From assembly GCF_007197775.1 (NCBI RefSeq), contig NZ_CP041638.1, positions 3,100,001-3,164,000 on the forward strand: 64,000 nucleotides of DNA. The letters run 5' to 3'. This DNA comes from Thalassotalea sp. PS06. Lineage in GTDB: Bacteria; Pseudomonadota; Gammaproteobacteria; Enterobacterales; Alteromonadaceae. Below the pieces are notes generated by a model. That model searched no databases, was not told the DNA's origin, and saw nothing but the letters and a program-made list of their open reading frames with translations. Below are positions 25,257-34,758 of the stretch, in pieces. Made by a program: the position numbers and the translations under genes. Numbering within the stretch: the stretch's first letter is position 1; each line of letters starts with the position of its first letter.

Positions 25257-25763
25257 ATGACAACTGAAGTCACACAAGCAAATGAAGAAAACGTATTTGA
25301 AGCACCGCAGGCAGATTTGGGTGTTCATTCTGGTAACAAGCCCATTTTGGAATTTAAGAGATTCTCTGCGTGGGGAGTATTCCTACTAGGTATTGTTACG
25401 TTAGGCTTATACTACATCTACTGGGTATACAATCGCTCACAAAAAACTAACGCCCTGAGCCAAAACAAGAAAGCGAGTCTTATCTCGATTTACATCGTAA
25501 TCGCGTGTTTGATAGGCCTTATCTCACTTCCATTTGTGTTTGTCGACCAACAAACAATTGCAAATGCAGAAGGCATAATAAACCTTGTATATTTTATCGC
25601 TTGGATTGTCGCAATCTTTTCACTGAGAAGTGCGATTGCAGAAATTATCAATATGAGCGGTGAAGATGCAGAGCCCGTTTACCTAAACGGTATCCTGACA
25701 TTCTTCTTCAGCGCGATTTATATTCAATACAAAATCAATGAAGCGATAGACAACCAGTCTTAA
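25257..25763 (+). CDS. DUF4234 membrane protein
   Basis: 168 residues with about four membrane helices. The conserved RFSAWGVFLLGIVTLGLYYIYWVYNRSQKTN block defines DUF4234 proteins. Function unknown in the family. AAAAGGAGAAGTT precedes the ATG. A GC hairpin follows at 25775. Confidence 0.8.
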   Translation: MTTEVTQANEENVFEAPQADLGVHSGNKPILEFKRFSAWGVFLLGIVTLGLYYIYWVYNRSQKTNALSQNKKASLISIYIVIACLIGLISLPFVFVDQQTIANAEGIINLVYFIAWIVAIFSLRSAIAEIINMSGEDAEPVYLNGILTFFFSAIYIQYKINEAIDNQS

Positions 25764-25774
25764 TCCACTTTTGA

Positions 25775-25812
25775 AGAGGGGCGATTTAGGCCTTAAACCC
25801 CTGGTCCCCTCT
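25775..25812 (+). terminator. Possible terminator hairpin
   Basis: AGAGGGG pairs with CCCCTCT across a 24-base loop after the DUF4234 gene; no T run follows, so strength is uncertain. Confidence 0.4.
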
Positions 25813-25964
25813 CTATTAATTTGTCTTCGTGATTCACATCTGCAACATCCAAAAGATCAAGAAAAGTGTTGCCAGGGCAATACTGACTTTTCTATTGGGC
25901 TTGTATCTTTGCAGTAGAAAATAAATAACGCCCATGAGGCGATTGATTTTCAAATCTAAACAGC

Positions 25965-25990
25965 AAAAGAGCTCCATCGGAGCTCTTTTT
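25965..25990 (-). terminator. Rho-independent terminator of the MoxR/DUF58 operon
   Basis: AAAAGAGCTC and GAGCTCTTTT form a 10-base-pair stem immediately after the DUF58 stop on the minus strand. Confidence 0.75.
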
Positions 25991-27320
25991 ATAGCATACC
26001 GCTGTGTTTGACGCTCAGATAGGTATTTATCACGTAAGGCAATAACCGCTCTGGAGAGCACTCCACACAGATAATCCCCTCTTTCGTCATACGCTTAATA
26101 TGAGCCTGGTAGCGATTTTTAATTTCAATCGCCGAACAATAACTGTCAGCATCAGAGATATGACGAATCTCACTGTCTAGGGCTTCCCGTAACGCCTGGT
26201 TTTCTATATTCACCAATGCCACAAGATGGTGGCGCTGCAAACGCTTCAAAGCCGGCAATAAATCCTTAGCATTTTGATCATCAATGGTGGTCACCATAAG
26301 CACTAACGAACGCTTAGTATTTTTCTTTAGTAGCTGATTAACCGCCTGCTGGTAATCGCCATAGCTCTGGTCTGGATACAAATCATAAAAATGATTCATT
26401 ACCCGGGAAACATTTTGCTCGCCTTTTACCGCTTCCAACCAGCGTTCCTGCTGGTTAAAGCTTTGCATACTGAACCAGTCGCCCTGTTTGAGGACGGTAT
26501 GGCCCAGCATAAGCAAGGCATTTAACGCGGCATCGAAATGACTGCCGGTACTGGTTTCAACACTCATTTGCTGGCCCGCGTCCAGCATCACAATAATGTG
26601 TTGGTTTTGCTCTTCCTGATACTCTCTGGCAATTAACTTTTGCAGCTTACTCGACGACTTCCAGTCAATCTGACGAATGGAATCGCCCTGACGATATTCG
26701 CGAAGGTGATTAAACTCAGTACCCTGCCCACGTTTACGCATGATCTTCAGGCCATCGATTGGCAGGTTGCTTACACCTTTTAAGCTATGCTGTTGATTGA
26801 CGCGACGAAAATCAGGATAAACTTTTACCGTTTCAACCGTATCCTGAAGCCATAAACACTGCCATAAACCAAATACCGAACGAACACACAACTCAGTGCC
26901 GCCAACATTATGATCGCCGCGTTCATTTGGCTTAATCCTATATTTCAATTTAGTACGTTGATTACCTTTTAAATAAAAGCTGTCGTTCTTGTGCTCACCA
27001 CTGATACTGGGATCTAAATGATCCCTGACCTGCAAGGTTAATCCGCTTGCCGAGTTATTAGCGACACTAAGCTCGATATCGTACCAACGTTGAAAGCTCA
27101 GATTATTCGGTAACGTCCTGGCAATGGTCAGATCCGGCGCCCGGTAACTCACCCAAAAATCAAAACCAACGAGGATAGCCAATACCAGTGCCGCACCCAC
27201 ATAGTATGCTCCGAGAACTTCAGGCTCTGGCAACAGGATTAAAGCCGCAACCAAAACTGCGCTGATTAAGGCAAAGAACTTAATCAGCTTAGGTTCTGGG
27301 CGTACACCGGTTAATTTCAT
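25989..27320 (-). CDS. DUF58 (VWA-like) protein of a MoxR operon
   Basis: 443-residue membrane-anchored protein. Two N-terminal membrane helices (about 15-60) precede a beta-rich region, then the DUF58 core with the family signature REYRQGDSIRQIDWKSSSKL and an IVMLDAGQQMSVE VWA-like start. Such proteins act with MoxR AAA ATPases in envelope processes or metalloprotein maturation. Last gene of a six-gene operon; its start overlaps the MoxR stop by 4 bases. Confidence 0.85.
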   Translation of the reverse strand: MKLTGVRPEPKLIKFFALISAVLVAALILLPEPEVLGAYYVGAALVLAILVGFDFWVSYRAPDLTIARTLPNNLSFQRWYDIELSVANNSASGLTLQVRDHLDPSISGEHKNDSFYLKGNQRTKLKYRIKPNERGDHNVGGTELCVRSVFGLWQCLWLQDTVETVKVYPDFRRVNQQHSLKGVSNLPIDGLKIMRKRGQGTEFNHLREYRQGDSIRQIDWKSSSKLQKLIAREYQEEQNQHIIVMLDAGQQMSVETSTGSHFDAALNALLMLGHTVLKQGDWFSMQSFNQQERWLEAVKGEQNVSRVMNHFYDLYPDQSYGDYQQAVNQLLKKNTKRSLVLMVTTIDDQNAKDLLPALKRLQRHHLVALVNIENQALREALDSEIRHISDADSYCSAIEIKNRYQAHIKRMTKEGIICVECSPERLLPYVINTYLSVKHSGML

Positions 27321-28297
27321 ACCCGAGGCGCTTCCACGCTTGCCAGGATCTCTTCAATGACCTGATTCTTATCAACGCCCTCGAGTTCCAATTCGGCTGA
27401 CAGGATCAGTCGATGACGTAATACGTTCGGTGCTACAACCTTGATATCATGAGGAACCACATAATCGCGATTATTCATCAAGGCATTAACTTTCGCAGCT
27501 TTCACAAGGTTGATGCTTCCGCGCAAACCAGCGCCATGCAAGACACCATGCCAGCTTCGGGATTTACGAACAATTTCTACTGCATAATCATATAGCTGCT
27601 CATCAACCAGAACATTACTGACCATGGTCTTTATCTGCTCAATCTGTGCAGGTGTTATAACCCGCTCCAAAGATGTGACTTTTTGCTCATTACTCTTTAC
27701 TAAGGTATTAAGTTTCAGCAAAGCCACTTCATCTTCAAGGGCAGGAAAGTCGACTTCGATTTTCATCATAAAACGGTCTAATTCTGCTTCTGGCAGCGGA
27801 TAAGTTCCCTCTTGGTCGAGCGGGTTCTGAGTGGCTAGGACAATAAATGGTGAGTCGATTTTCAGACTTTCACCATCTAAGGTAATTTGTTGTTCCTGCA
27901 TCACCTCAAGCAGTGCAGATTGGGTTTTTGCCGGAGCACGGTTGATTTCATCGGCTAACAATACGTTGGTAAAGGCAGGCCCTTTTTTGGTGGTGAACTC
28001 ACCTTGTTTCATATCATACAAGGCATGTCCAAGCACATCAGAAGGCATTAAATCCGGAGTAAACTGTACCCTGGCAAAGTCAACATCAAGACATTGAGCG
28101 ATGGCGCGCACTAGTAAGGTTTTTCCAAGTCCCGGAACACCTTCTAATAAAATATGACCACCAGCGAACAATGCGGTTAACACATTTTCAATTACCAGAT
28201 CCTGACCAATCAGAACTTTGGAAATTTGTTGTTTCACCGCCACAATTGACTGGTGAGCTTGTTCTACACTTAGCTCTTCGCTGATAACTTCACTCAT
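27317..28297 (-). CDS. MoxR-family AAA ATPase
   Basis: 326-residue cytoplasmic AAA+ chaperone. Walker A is GVPGLGKTLLV (about residue 57), Walker B VLLADEINRAPAKTQ, and sensor 1 VLATQNPLDQEGTYPLPEAELDRF is the MoxR signature. MoxR ATPases remodel VWA-domain partners, here the neighbouring DUF58 protein. Operon partner genes upstream and downstream overlap by 4 bases each. Confidence 0.95.
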   Translation of the reverse strand: MSEVISEELSVEQAHQSIVAVKQQISKVLIGQDLVIENVLTALFAGGHILLEGVPGLGKTLLVRAIAQCLDVDFARVQFTPDLMPSDVLGHALYDMKQGEFTTKKGPAFTNVLLADEINRAPAKTQSALLEVMQEQQITLDGESLKIDSPFIVLATQNPLDQEGTYPLPEAELDRFMMKIEVDFPALEDEVALLKLNTLVKSNEQKVTSLERVITPAQIEQIKTMVSNVLVDEQLYDYAVEIVRKSRSWHGVLHGAGLRGSINLVKAAKVNALMNNRDYVVPHDIKVVAPNVLRHRLILSAELELEGVDKNQVIEEILASVEAPRV

Positions 28298-29448
28298 AGT
28301 TTTTCCTTCAATGCTTTAAATTCCTGGGTATAACGTAACCGGGAAATATCGTCTTCCGGTACGGTTTGGGTAATCAATTGCTCTATTTGCTCGGCATTGA
28401 TCCCCGTGATTTCCTGTAAAATCCTTGTTTTTTCTGTAATTTCAAGCTGGCTAAAACCGGGCATTCTCGGCTCCATTATCGAATCGATATCGGCAACCAG
28501 GGCCTGATGTAAAATTTCCGCTTGTTGGTGTTTGATTAAAAATCGGCTCATCGCCTGCAGGTGTTTGTTAAACAACGAATCCTGTCCTTTGCCACTGATT
28601 TCAATCGAGCCAAACCTCACCAGTCCTCGCCATACAATAAATATCAGGGTCAATAACATCACGATCACGGTTAACCAGGACAACTTCCAGAGACGCTCAA
28701 ACCAACCTGGTGAATACAGACTCGGTAAGTAGAAAATACGCTCGTTACTCGCCGTCAGCCAATCCAAAAACAACCCGTGGTCCAAGTGCAATAACCCATG
28801 GTTTTTAATCATATCCAGGTTAGTGACATAAGTGATGTAGCCATCGCCCCAGGGTAAATCACAAAGCACCACACCTTCTTTTTCATCACGGGAAAATGCA
28901 TCGCCGCCACAATCGGTGATTTCAAAACTGGAATATAATGCTAATGACATTGGATAGTTCTCCAATGACATCGTCATATTGGCTTCGGGTTCGTTATAGA
29001 TGTTTAAGCGATTGGTAAAATCCGGGTCTTCGGAATGGCTAATGCCTACTTCCGGCTCCCACAATAACGCATTGTATTGTAGCTGCTCACTGTCTCGGCT
29101 GGGCGACACTTCATAGACCAGATGCCCACCTTCCCGCACCCAGACCAGTAAATACTTATCTACCGACGGGTACTCCAATATACTGTTTTCATTAATGATT
29201 AAGGTTGAATCTGGAACCAGCATAATGCCGCGATCATCAATAAATTTGTCTTTCGCATCAAGCTTGGTTAACGATTTACCTTTGCTTTCTAAAAACAATC
29301 GGGCTGCCAGCATCGGGTCTTTTTGCGCTTCGCTATTGAAGCCGACAATCACTTCCTGTTCTTTCCAGTCTAAGGAGTAAATATACAGGCCAACAAGAAC
29401 CGACAGGACGACCAATAAGCCGATAATAAAATTAGTTTTCATAAGCAC
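28294..29448 (-). CDS. DUF4350 membrane protein
   Basis: 384 residues with an N-terminal membrane helix (FIIGLLVVLSVLVGLYIYSL), a periplasmic Rossmann-like region typical of DUF4350, and a second helix near residue 265 (WLTVIVMLLTLIFIVWRGLV) followed by a cytoplasmic tail. Belongs to the MoxR operon, overlapping genes on both sides. Role unknown; co-occurrence with MoxR/DUF58/DUF4129 is conserved in bacteria. Confidence 0.8.
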   Translation of the reverse strand: MLMKTNFIIGLLVVLSVLVGLYIYSLDWKEQEVIVGFNSEAQKDPMLAARLFLESKGKSLTKLDAKDKFIDDRGIMLVPDSTLIINENSILEYPSVDKYLLVWVREGGHLVYEVSPSRDSEQLQYNALLWEPEVGISHSEDPDFTNRLNIYNEPEANMTMSLENYPMSLALYSSFEITDCGGDAFSRDEKEGVVLCDLPWGDGYITYVTNLDMIKNHGLLHLDHGLFLDWLTASNERIFYLPSLYSPGWFERLWKLSWLTVIVMLLTLIFIVWRGLVRFGSIEISGKGQDSLFNKHLQAMSRFLIKHQQAEILHQALVADIDSIMEPRMPGFSQLEITEKTRILQEITGINAEQIEQLITQTVPEDDISRLRYTQEFKALKEKL

Positions 29449-30979
29449 CCTCCAGCTCTGGCAATTGCTCGAGAGATTGAATTAATTGCAGCAGTTGCGA
29501 TGGTTCAATTTCCCGGTGCGCCCAGGCCTTAGCCATCCACAAAGAAAACAGATTTTGCATCGGCAGCCAGATTTCTTTCGGAAAATGCCCCTTAATAGCC
29601 GACTGACACTCTGGTTCGGTCATCGATTGCGACAACAACTCAGGGGCGAAGTGACTGACATAATTCAACGCGTGCTTAAGCAGATAAATTAACGACTGAC
29701 GCTGCCTACCTTGCTCTGCTTCCAGCTTGGCGGCCGCAAGTAAATCCTCGGGCCAGTGCTTGGTTTCGATATCCTCAAAAAAATCCGGAACTACCACTTC
29801 GGGCTTTTTAGGTTTCACAGCCTTATACGGTGTAACCCGTGCATTATCCTGTTTCTGATACATCTGATATAAGCGATACACGACCCAAAGAATGAGCCAA
29901 AGAACTAACCCATATAACAACCACTGCACCGCGGGAGCGAATATTTCCAGCCATGAAAACATCGACAAAAATGCTATCAGCCAATCTGGAGGGCCGGAGT
30001 CGTCAGATTTTTCTTCTTCATCAAGTACATAAGTTGTCTCGCGCTGAATCAGTTCATTATCTTCATAAATCTTCAGAACTAAGGCTCGGGTTTCTGTGGC
30101 CTTGGCGCTATCCTCACTGCTGCTATCGGTATTTTCTGCAGCAACGGTCGATGCTTCAACCTCGGTTGATTGCGTCTCAGCAGCCATTACAGTCGTTGGC
30201 GTAGGCACCCACATCAGGCTTGCCACGAAAATGGTCACAATAACTTGTGATAACCGATGAACTAACTGTTTAAAGCCAAGTTCGATATCCCAGGCTTCCA
30301 GTTTAATTCGGCTATTGAGATACATCATAAATCCGCCACAGACAAACCAGGGAGCGATTACCGATACCGAAAAAACATACATCCAATAATAAATCTGCTC
30401 ATAGATAATATTGCTCTCAGTACCTGAACCAAACATATCTGCAAATGGGTCACTGGATGGCACAAAATAAAACACTAAGGTGAATAACGCGAACAGCAGG
30501 ATCATTTCCAGATGCACCGCGAATAGGATCCAGGCTACCTGATTATTCTCTGTCCGAGCCAACAACAAGGTTTTACGTTTTTGTCGGGTGTCACCGGTTA
30601 ATAACTCCAACTGTTCGACACTTGCAAGGTAGGCGCGATTTGGACTCAGGCGCAACCAGGTAAGCATACCAATAATATCGATGAAACGAAGACGCCTTAA
30701 GACGCCTAAATTCTCTTTGGTTGACGTCGGCTGAGAAAATGCCCGCTTACTTAAAGAATCCAGAAGCGGACGCTCCATCAGCGGCTTTAGCCACCAAAAG
30801 ATAAGGCTTGCCCAGGTCGGATCAAATACCAGAAATAAGATCAGCGCTAGCGGCACAGCCTGGCATAAATATATTTTCCACAGGGGCCAGAAGTTGCCAC
30901 GATAAAACTGCAATGACAGGTCGAAAACCTGCCAGGGATTTCGTAATCGGGGAACAAATGCGAGGCGATTAATCTGCAT
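29432..30979 (-). CDS. DUF4129-containing membrane protein
   Basis: About 515 residues. ATG 30979 (MQINRLAFVPRL) is chosen because it overlaps the preceding stop by 11 bases and the longer reading has no ribosome site. It has several N-terminal helices, an acidic periplasmic segment rich in Thr, Glu and Ser (about 265-325), a helix at about 355, and a C-terminal DUF4129 segment of repeated helices (QRQSLIYLLKHALNYVSHF). DUF4129 proteins often accompany MoxR and transglutaminase genes; here in a MoxR operon. Confidence 0.75.
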   Translation of the reverse strand: MQINRLAFVPRLRNPWQVFDLSLQFYRGNFWPLWKIYLCQAVPLALILFLVFDPTWASLIFWWLKPLMERPLLDSLSKRAFSQPTSTKENLGVLRRLRFIDIIGMLTWLRLSPNRAYLASVEQLELLTGDTRQKRKTLLLARTENNQVAWILFAVHLEMILLFALFTLVFYFVPSSDPFADMFGSGTESNIIYEQIYYWMYVFSVSVIAPWFVCGGFMMYLNSRIKLEAWDIELGFKQLVHRLSQVIVTIFVASLMWVPTPTTVMAAETQSTEVEASTVAAENTDSSSEDSAKATETRALVLKIYEDNELIQRETTYVLDEEEKSDDSGPPDWLIAFLSMFSWLEIFAPAVQWLLYGLVLWLILWVVYRLYQMYQKQDNARVTPYKAVKPKKPEVVVPDFFEDIETKHWPEDLLAAAKLEAEQGRQRQSLIYLLKHALNYVSHFAPELLSQSMTEPECQSAIKGHFPKEIWLPMQNLFSLWMAKAWAHREIEPSQLLQLIQSLEQLPELEGAYEN

Positions 30980-31913
30980 AACGACACCCCCGATACAATC
31001 GATATAACACCCAGAACCAGCCAATGGTGCCGACGATAAATTTCACTTCTACAGGGAGTTCGCTGCTTGACCAGAACGCCTCGACAAATGCAGCAATCAA
31101 TAGCATTACAAAGGCGCCACAGATCAGTGGCAATACCGAGGCTCCGGCGATTTTGATCGCCTCTTTTCGTGCCAGTGCACCGGGATTCAGGATCGAGAAA
31201 CCTATTTTACATCCAGCCGCCCCAGCGATAACAATCGCCATCAGCTCAAACGAGCCATGACCTATAACGAATGAGAAAAACGGTTCGGTATAGCCGACAT
31301 TAACGATATGGGCGCTAATAGCGCCAAAGAAAAAACTGTTGAAAAGCAAAGGAACAATGGCGCCAATGCCAAGCAGCGCTCCGCCACCGAACATTTGAAA
31401 AGCGATACCGATATTGTTGTATACATAGAATCCGAACATCATCACATCGGTTCCGGCGCCGCGTTCACCGGTTTGCACATCCCCTGACGGGTCATACATG
31501 GCTTCAAGTTCGTTGACCTGCATAGGATCAACAAACCAATAAATATGATCCGGAGCCAGTAACACCCAAAAGAAGGCGATTAACCCTAATCCCCAGAAAG
31601 CCAGCGTGCTGCCAAGAATGAACAGGCGGTTATCATATAAAGATCTCGGGAAGTCCTGAGTAAAAATCCGCAGAATTTGTTTAAGACTAAAGCCGTTACT
31701 CTGATAGAGATGCTGCTGACCTTGTTGTACCAGGTGATTTAAACGTTCAATCAGCGCTGGAGAATATTGTCGGCTTCTCGCTAGCGCCAAATCGGCACAA
31801 ATTTGGCGAAACTGCTCGGGGTAATCTTTAACCTGATTGGCGTTTTCAATATTAAACTCGGAAAATTGCTGCCAGCGCGCTTCATTTATTCGCACAAAGT
31901 GATTTTGCTTCAT
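30969..31913 (-). CDS. SpoIIM (stage II sporulation protein M)-like membrane protein
   Basis: 314 residues. A charged N-terminal region (about 1-100, helical) precedes about six membrane helices with GAISAHIVNVGYTEPFFSFV and GHGSFELMAIVIAGAAGCKIG, motifs of the SpoIIM/DUF95 family. In non-sporulating bacteria the family clusters with RDD and MoxR genes, as here. Starts 4 bases inside the RDD gene. Confidence 0.85.
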   Translation of the reverse strand: MKQNHFVRINEARWQQFSEFNIENANQVKDYPEQFRQICADLALARSRQYSPALIERLNHLVQQGQQHLYQSNGFSLKQILRIFTQDFPRSLYDNRLFILGSTLAFWGLGLIAFFWVLLAPDHIYWFVDPMQVNELEAMYDPSGDVQTGERGAGTDVMMFGFYVYNNIGIAFQMFGGGALLGIGAIVPLLFNSFFFGAISAHIVNVGYTEPFFSFVIGHGSFELMAIVIAGAAGCKIGFSILNPGALARKEAIKIAGASVLPLICGAFVMLLIAAFVEAFWSSSELPVEVKFIVGTIGWFWVLYRLYRGCRYAD

Positions 31914-32602
31914 GCTTCCTGCCCCATAAAATATTGCGCATAACCTTTCAACATATCGACTGCCTGCTGATCACTACAGCCAAGAATTGGTGCCAATACA
32001 TTTGCCAGCTCCTGCTGACGCGCCGCGGAAAGGTCTTCGCAGCGCTCGGCGAAACTGATGATAAGCTTTTGTTCTTCGGTACTGAGCGCTTTAGTTGGTG
32101 CCAGAGGCTCAATTTTTTCACTGAACAGCCCTAATTTGTTCTGCTCTGAAAATATCACCATAGTGCCGGATGCCCAGTCTCCAATGCGTTTAAATTCTTT
32201 GCCAAAGACCATCACTAACATGCCAAGAGCATAGGCAAAAGGAAAAGCGTCGGCGGGTCTGAGAAGGTTCCTGAGGATGATTTGTTCGATTCTAGGCGGC
32301 AGGCCATTGTCCTGAACGACTTGTAATTTATAGCGTTTTTTACCTGGCGTCTGACCATTTTTGGCTTCGAAATAGATATAGTAGCCCCAGCTGACCACAA
32401 AAAAGGCGATCAACAACAGACCTTGCCCGGCATCACCGAGGAAAGCGAATATCATTCCTAAAACAAAAAGTATGATGGCGCGGAACATAAAGTCCCACAT
32501 ATAGGCATATGCTCTGACAGCAAGACCTGCCGGCTCTAAGTTGATACTTACGCCTTCGGGTAGCCTTTGGTAGATTAGATTATCAATTCCTTGATACTGC
32601 AT
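31910..32602 (-). CDS. RDD family membrane protein
   Basis: 230 residues, first gene of the MoxR operon. The RDD domain (LAVRAYAYMWDFMFRAIILF start, then GQTPGKKRYKLQVV) spans about residues 25-160 with three membrane helices; RDD proteins are often transport-related. A helical cytoplasmic tail follows. The region upstream contains a hairpin array. Confidence 0.85.
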   Translation of the reverse strand: MQYQGIDNLIYQRLPEGVSINLEPAGLAVRAYAYMWDFMFRAIILFVLGMIFAFLGDAGQGLLLIAFFVVSWGYYIYFEAKNGQTPGKKRYKLQVVQDNGLPPRIEQIILRNLLRPADAFPFAYALGMLVMVFGKEFKRIGDWASGTMVIFSEQNKLGLFSEKIEPLAPTKALSTEEQKLIISFAERCEDLSAARQQELANVLAPILGCSDQQAVDMLKGYAQYFMGQEA

Positions 32603-32801
32603 TTTACATCGTTATTATTTTCCTGAGCCGAAAATAATGCGCTAAAAAACACACAGATGCAAGACACAGCCGTGGACTACATAAAATGCAAATGCCGCTC
32701 CGAATTCGAAGCGTTTTGGTCACTCTATGCTTCTGGAAACTAGCCAGAGAAATCGCTTCTGGCGCTTTTTACCGGGTTGGTTTCGCTTATTTACGTCCCA
32801 G

Positions 32802-33586
32802 ATTCCCTGTAGTATCAGGGAATGACTTGAGGTTTTTTGCTGTTTCTTCCACCAGTGCAGCTTACCTCATTAGGAGCGACGTTTTTTTGTCGCGTGTTAA
32901 GGGAGTTTCAACTCCCACTTGTCGCACTTTAGAGACATTCGGCTCTCGCCAGGATTCCCTGTAGTATCAGGGAATGACTTGAGGGTTTTTGCTTTTTGCT
33001 AGGAACAGCGTGTACTCGGAGCTGATGACATCAGCGTACTCGAAGTGGCGTTTTCTGCCACGTGCTAGGAACAATCTTTGATTGTGTACTCGGAGTATCG
33101 CTTGCGATACCTACTAAGGGAGTTTCAACTCCCGTTCTACACCTTTGAGACACTCGTCTCTATCCAGAGATACCGTGCAGTATCACGGCATGACTGGAGT
33201 CTAGATGCTTTTGTTTTTGCTTTTTGCTTTTTGCTAGGAACAGCGTGTACTCGGAGCTGATGACATCAGCGTACTCGAAGTGGCGTTTTCTGCCACGTAC
33301 TCGGAGTATCGCTTGCGATACCTACTAAGGGAGTTTCAACTCCCGTTCTACACCTTTGAGACACTCGTCTCTATCCCGAGATACCGTGCAGTATCACGGC
33401 ATGACTGGAGTCTAGATGCTTTTGTTTTTGCTTTTTGCTTTTTGCTTTTTGCTAGGAACAGCGTGTACTCGGAGCTGATGACATCAGCGTACTCGAAGTG
33501 GCGTTTTCTGCCACGTACTCGGAACAATCTTTGATTGTGTACTCGGAGTATCGCTTGCGATACGTACTACGGGAGTTTCAACTCCC
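32802..33586. repeat. Modular hairpin array 1 with GTACTCGGA-type linkers
   Basis: A chain of distinct short palindromes, each 14-22 bases: ATTCCCTG/CAGGGAAT (32802-32823, again at 32954), GCGAC/GTCGC (32876-32893), GGGAGTT/AACTCCC (32901 and further copies), GCTGATG/CATCAGC (33021-33035), GTGGC/GCCAC (33045-33061), ACAATC/GATTGT (33071-33085), GTATCGC/GCGATAC (33095-33110), GAGAC/GTCTC and CCGTG/CACGG. Most are separated by GTACTCGGA, GTACTCGAA or GTGCTAGGA. The block from about 33001 recurs at about 33235 and 33454, each copy preceded by two, three or four TTTTTGC heptamers. Confidence 0.8.
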
Positions 33587-33589
33587 GTC

Positions 33590-33850
33590 TCATTTCAACA
33601 ACGGATGATCCGCAGGCAATTGATGGCTTATCCATTTAACCAAGCGCTTTTTCATATGAACGCCATTTTCCTGTTCGGCAGGTAAGGGGATCACCAGTTT
33701 ATCGTTTACCAGCAAGCGATAAATGCACTCGACTTTTTGATCAAAAGAGTCGGTCGGCCCAAAGCTTTTATAGCCTCGATTATTGGCATAGGCCTGGCCA
33801 ACAACCAAAGCTTTTTTCAGTAGTTCTTTTTCGTTCTTTAATTTTTTCAT
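33590..33850 (-). CDS. DUF5062 family protein
   Basis: About 86 residues, cytoplasmic, charged: MKKLKNEKELLKKAL start, then GQAYANNRGYKSFGPTDSF and KKRLVKWISHQLP, characteristic of DUF5062. ATG 33850 is used because it overlaps the stop of the potassium-channel gene (TGATG arrangement). No function known. Its stop is 4 bases from the nearest hairpin of array 1, which may terminate it. Confidence 0.75.
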   Translation of the reverse strand: MKKLKNEKELLKKALVVGQAYANNRGYKSFGPTDSFDQKVECIYRLLVNDKLVIPLPAEQENGVHMKKRLVKWISHQLPADHPLLK

Positions 33851-34629
33851 CACGTTGACTCATTGTCATCGAGTAATCGTTTCTGGTGAAGGCGATTAAC
33901 AATTAATCCAAAACCAATAGCAATTATCGCTACCCCTAATAAACTTTGTATTGAAGCCGCCAGCTTCACAAACCAAAAATTCGGTGTAATGTCACCATAC
34001 CCTAGGGTAGTAACGGTTACCACACTAAAGTAAAAGCATTCAAGAAAATACAATCTTCGTTTTTGAGTCAGATAGCGGGGAAAAAACACACTCTCTGTCG
34101 TTTGCACAGCCTGCCATTTAAGGGCAGGAGTCACCGGCTTTCCATAGCTCACCGCGACATCCTCGACTAACCCATCGATGCTTTCAAAAATGGAGTGTTT
34201 GGTACCATTAAAACCGCGGGTATCATTCGGGTAGGCGATGTTTTTATATTGCTCTGGCAGGTTTTGATAATGATGATATTCATTCATGTAGTGGCGATAG
34301 TCCGCCAGTGAGCTTATCAGGTAATAGCCAGCACTAAAGACAATAATGGTTGAAAGGTACGTCGCTGCCAAGTCACCTAATACCCGGTTTTTAACATTTT
34401 GCTGAAACAGGTAAACGAAGATATATATCAGCCTGACAATCCAAATCAGCAACACCCCGTAAAATAAACCAGAGACAATATAGCTAATCCATTTCGGTAG
34501 GCGCTCTTCTTCCTGAGAATATATCACCATGATCTCCAGGCAAAGAATAAATACCGCAGCCAGCAACAATCCTGAGGACAATATTTTTGCCCAGTTGGGA
34601 ATAAGATTGCGAATGTCGCTGATCGGCAA
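33850..34629 (-). CDS. Potassium channel family protein (Kch/ion_trans_2)
   Basis: 259 residues with four membrane helices and the K+ selectivity filter VTTLGYGDITPNF in the P-loop near residue 213. The N-terminal pair of helices, a soluble extracellular-like segment (YHHYQNLPEQYKNIAYPNDTRG) and a second pore helix give a 4-helix arrangement with extra loop; there is no RCK domain. Probably an inward or two-pore-like K+ channel. Overlaps DUF5062 by one base. Confidence 0.8.
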   Translation of the reverse strand: MPISDIRNLIPNWAKILSSGLLLAAVFILCLEIMVIYSQEEERLPKWISYIVSGLFYGVLLIWIVRLIYIFVYLFQQNVKNRVLGDLAATYLSTIIVFSAGYYLISSLADYRHYMNEYHHYQNLPEQYKNIAYPNDTRGFNGTKHSIFESIDGLVEDVAVSYGKPVTPALKWQAVQTTESVFFPRYLTQKRRLYFLECFYFSVVTVTTLGYGDITPNFWFVKLAASIQSLLGVAIIAIGFGLIVNRLHQKRLLDDNEST

Positions 34630-34758
34630 AGCGTGCCCCTTGAACGCAAAAACTATTTTAAATGTTAGTTGTCAATGCTATATCGAGCCATTGATTTTCT
34701 TGAGTTTTTCAAAATTCTCTCCAACACTGAAATAGTGTTAATTCAAAGGCCATTAAAG

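Noticed and set aside
33078..33534. Open frames with repeated LRYLLREFQLPFYTFETL sequence
   Set aside because: They are translations of the hairpin array; the repeats are at DNA level and no ribosome site or initiation context exists.
32802..33586. CRISPR-like repeat/spacer pattern
   Set aside because: The constant parts are only about 9 bases, the variable parts are palindromes and recur between blocks, and there are no cas genes.
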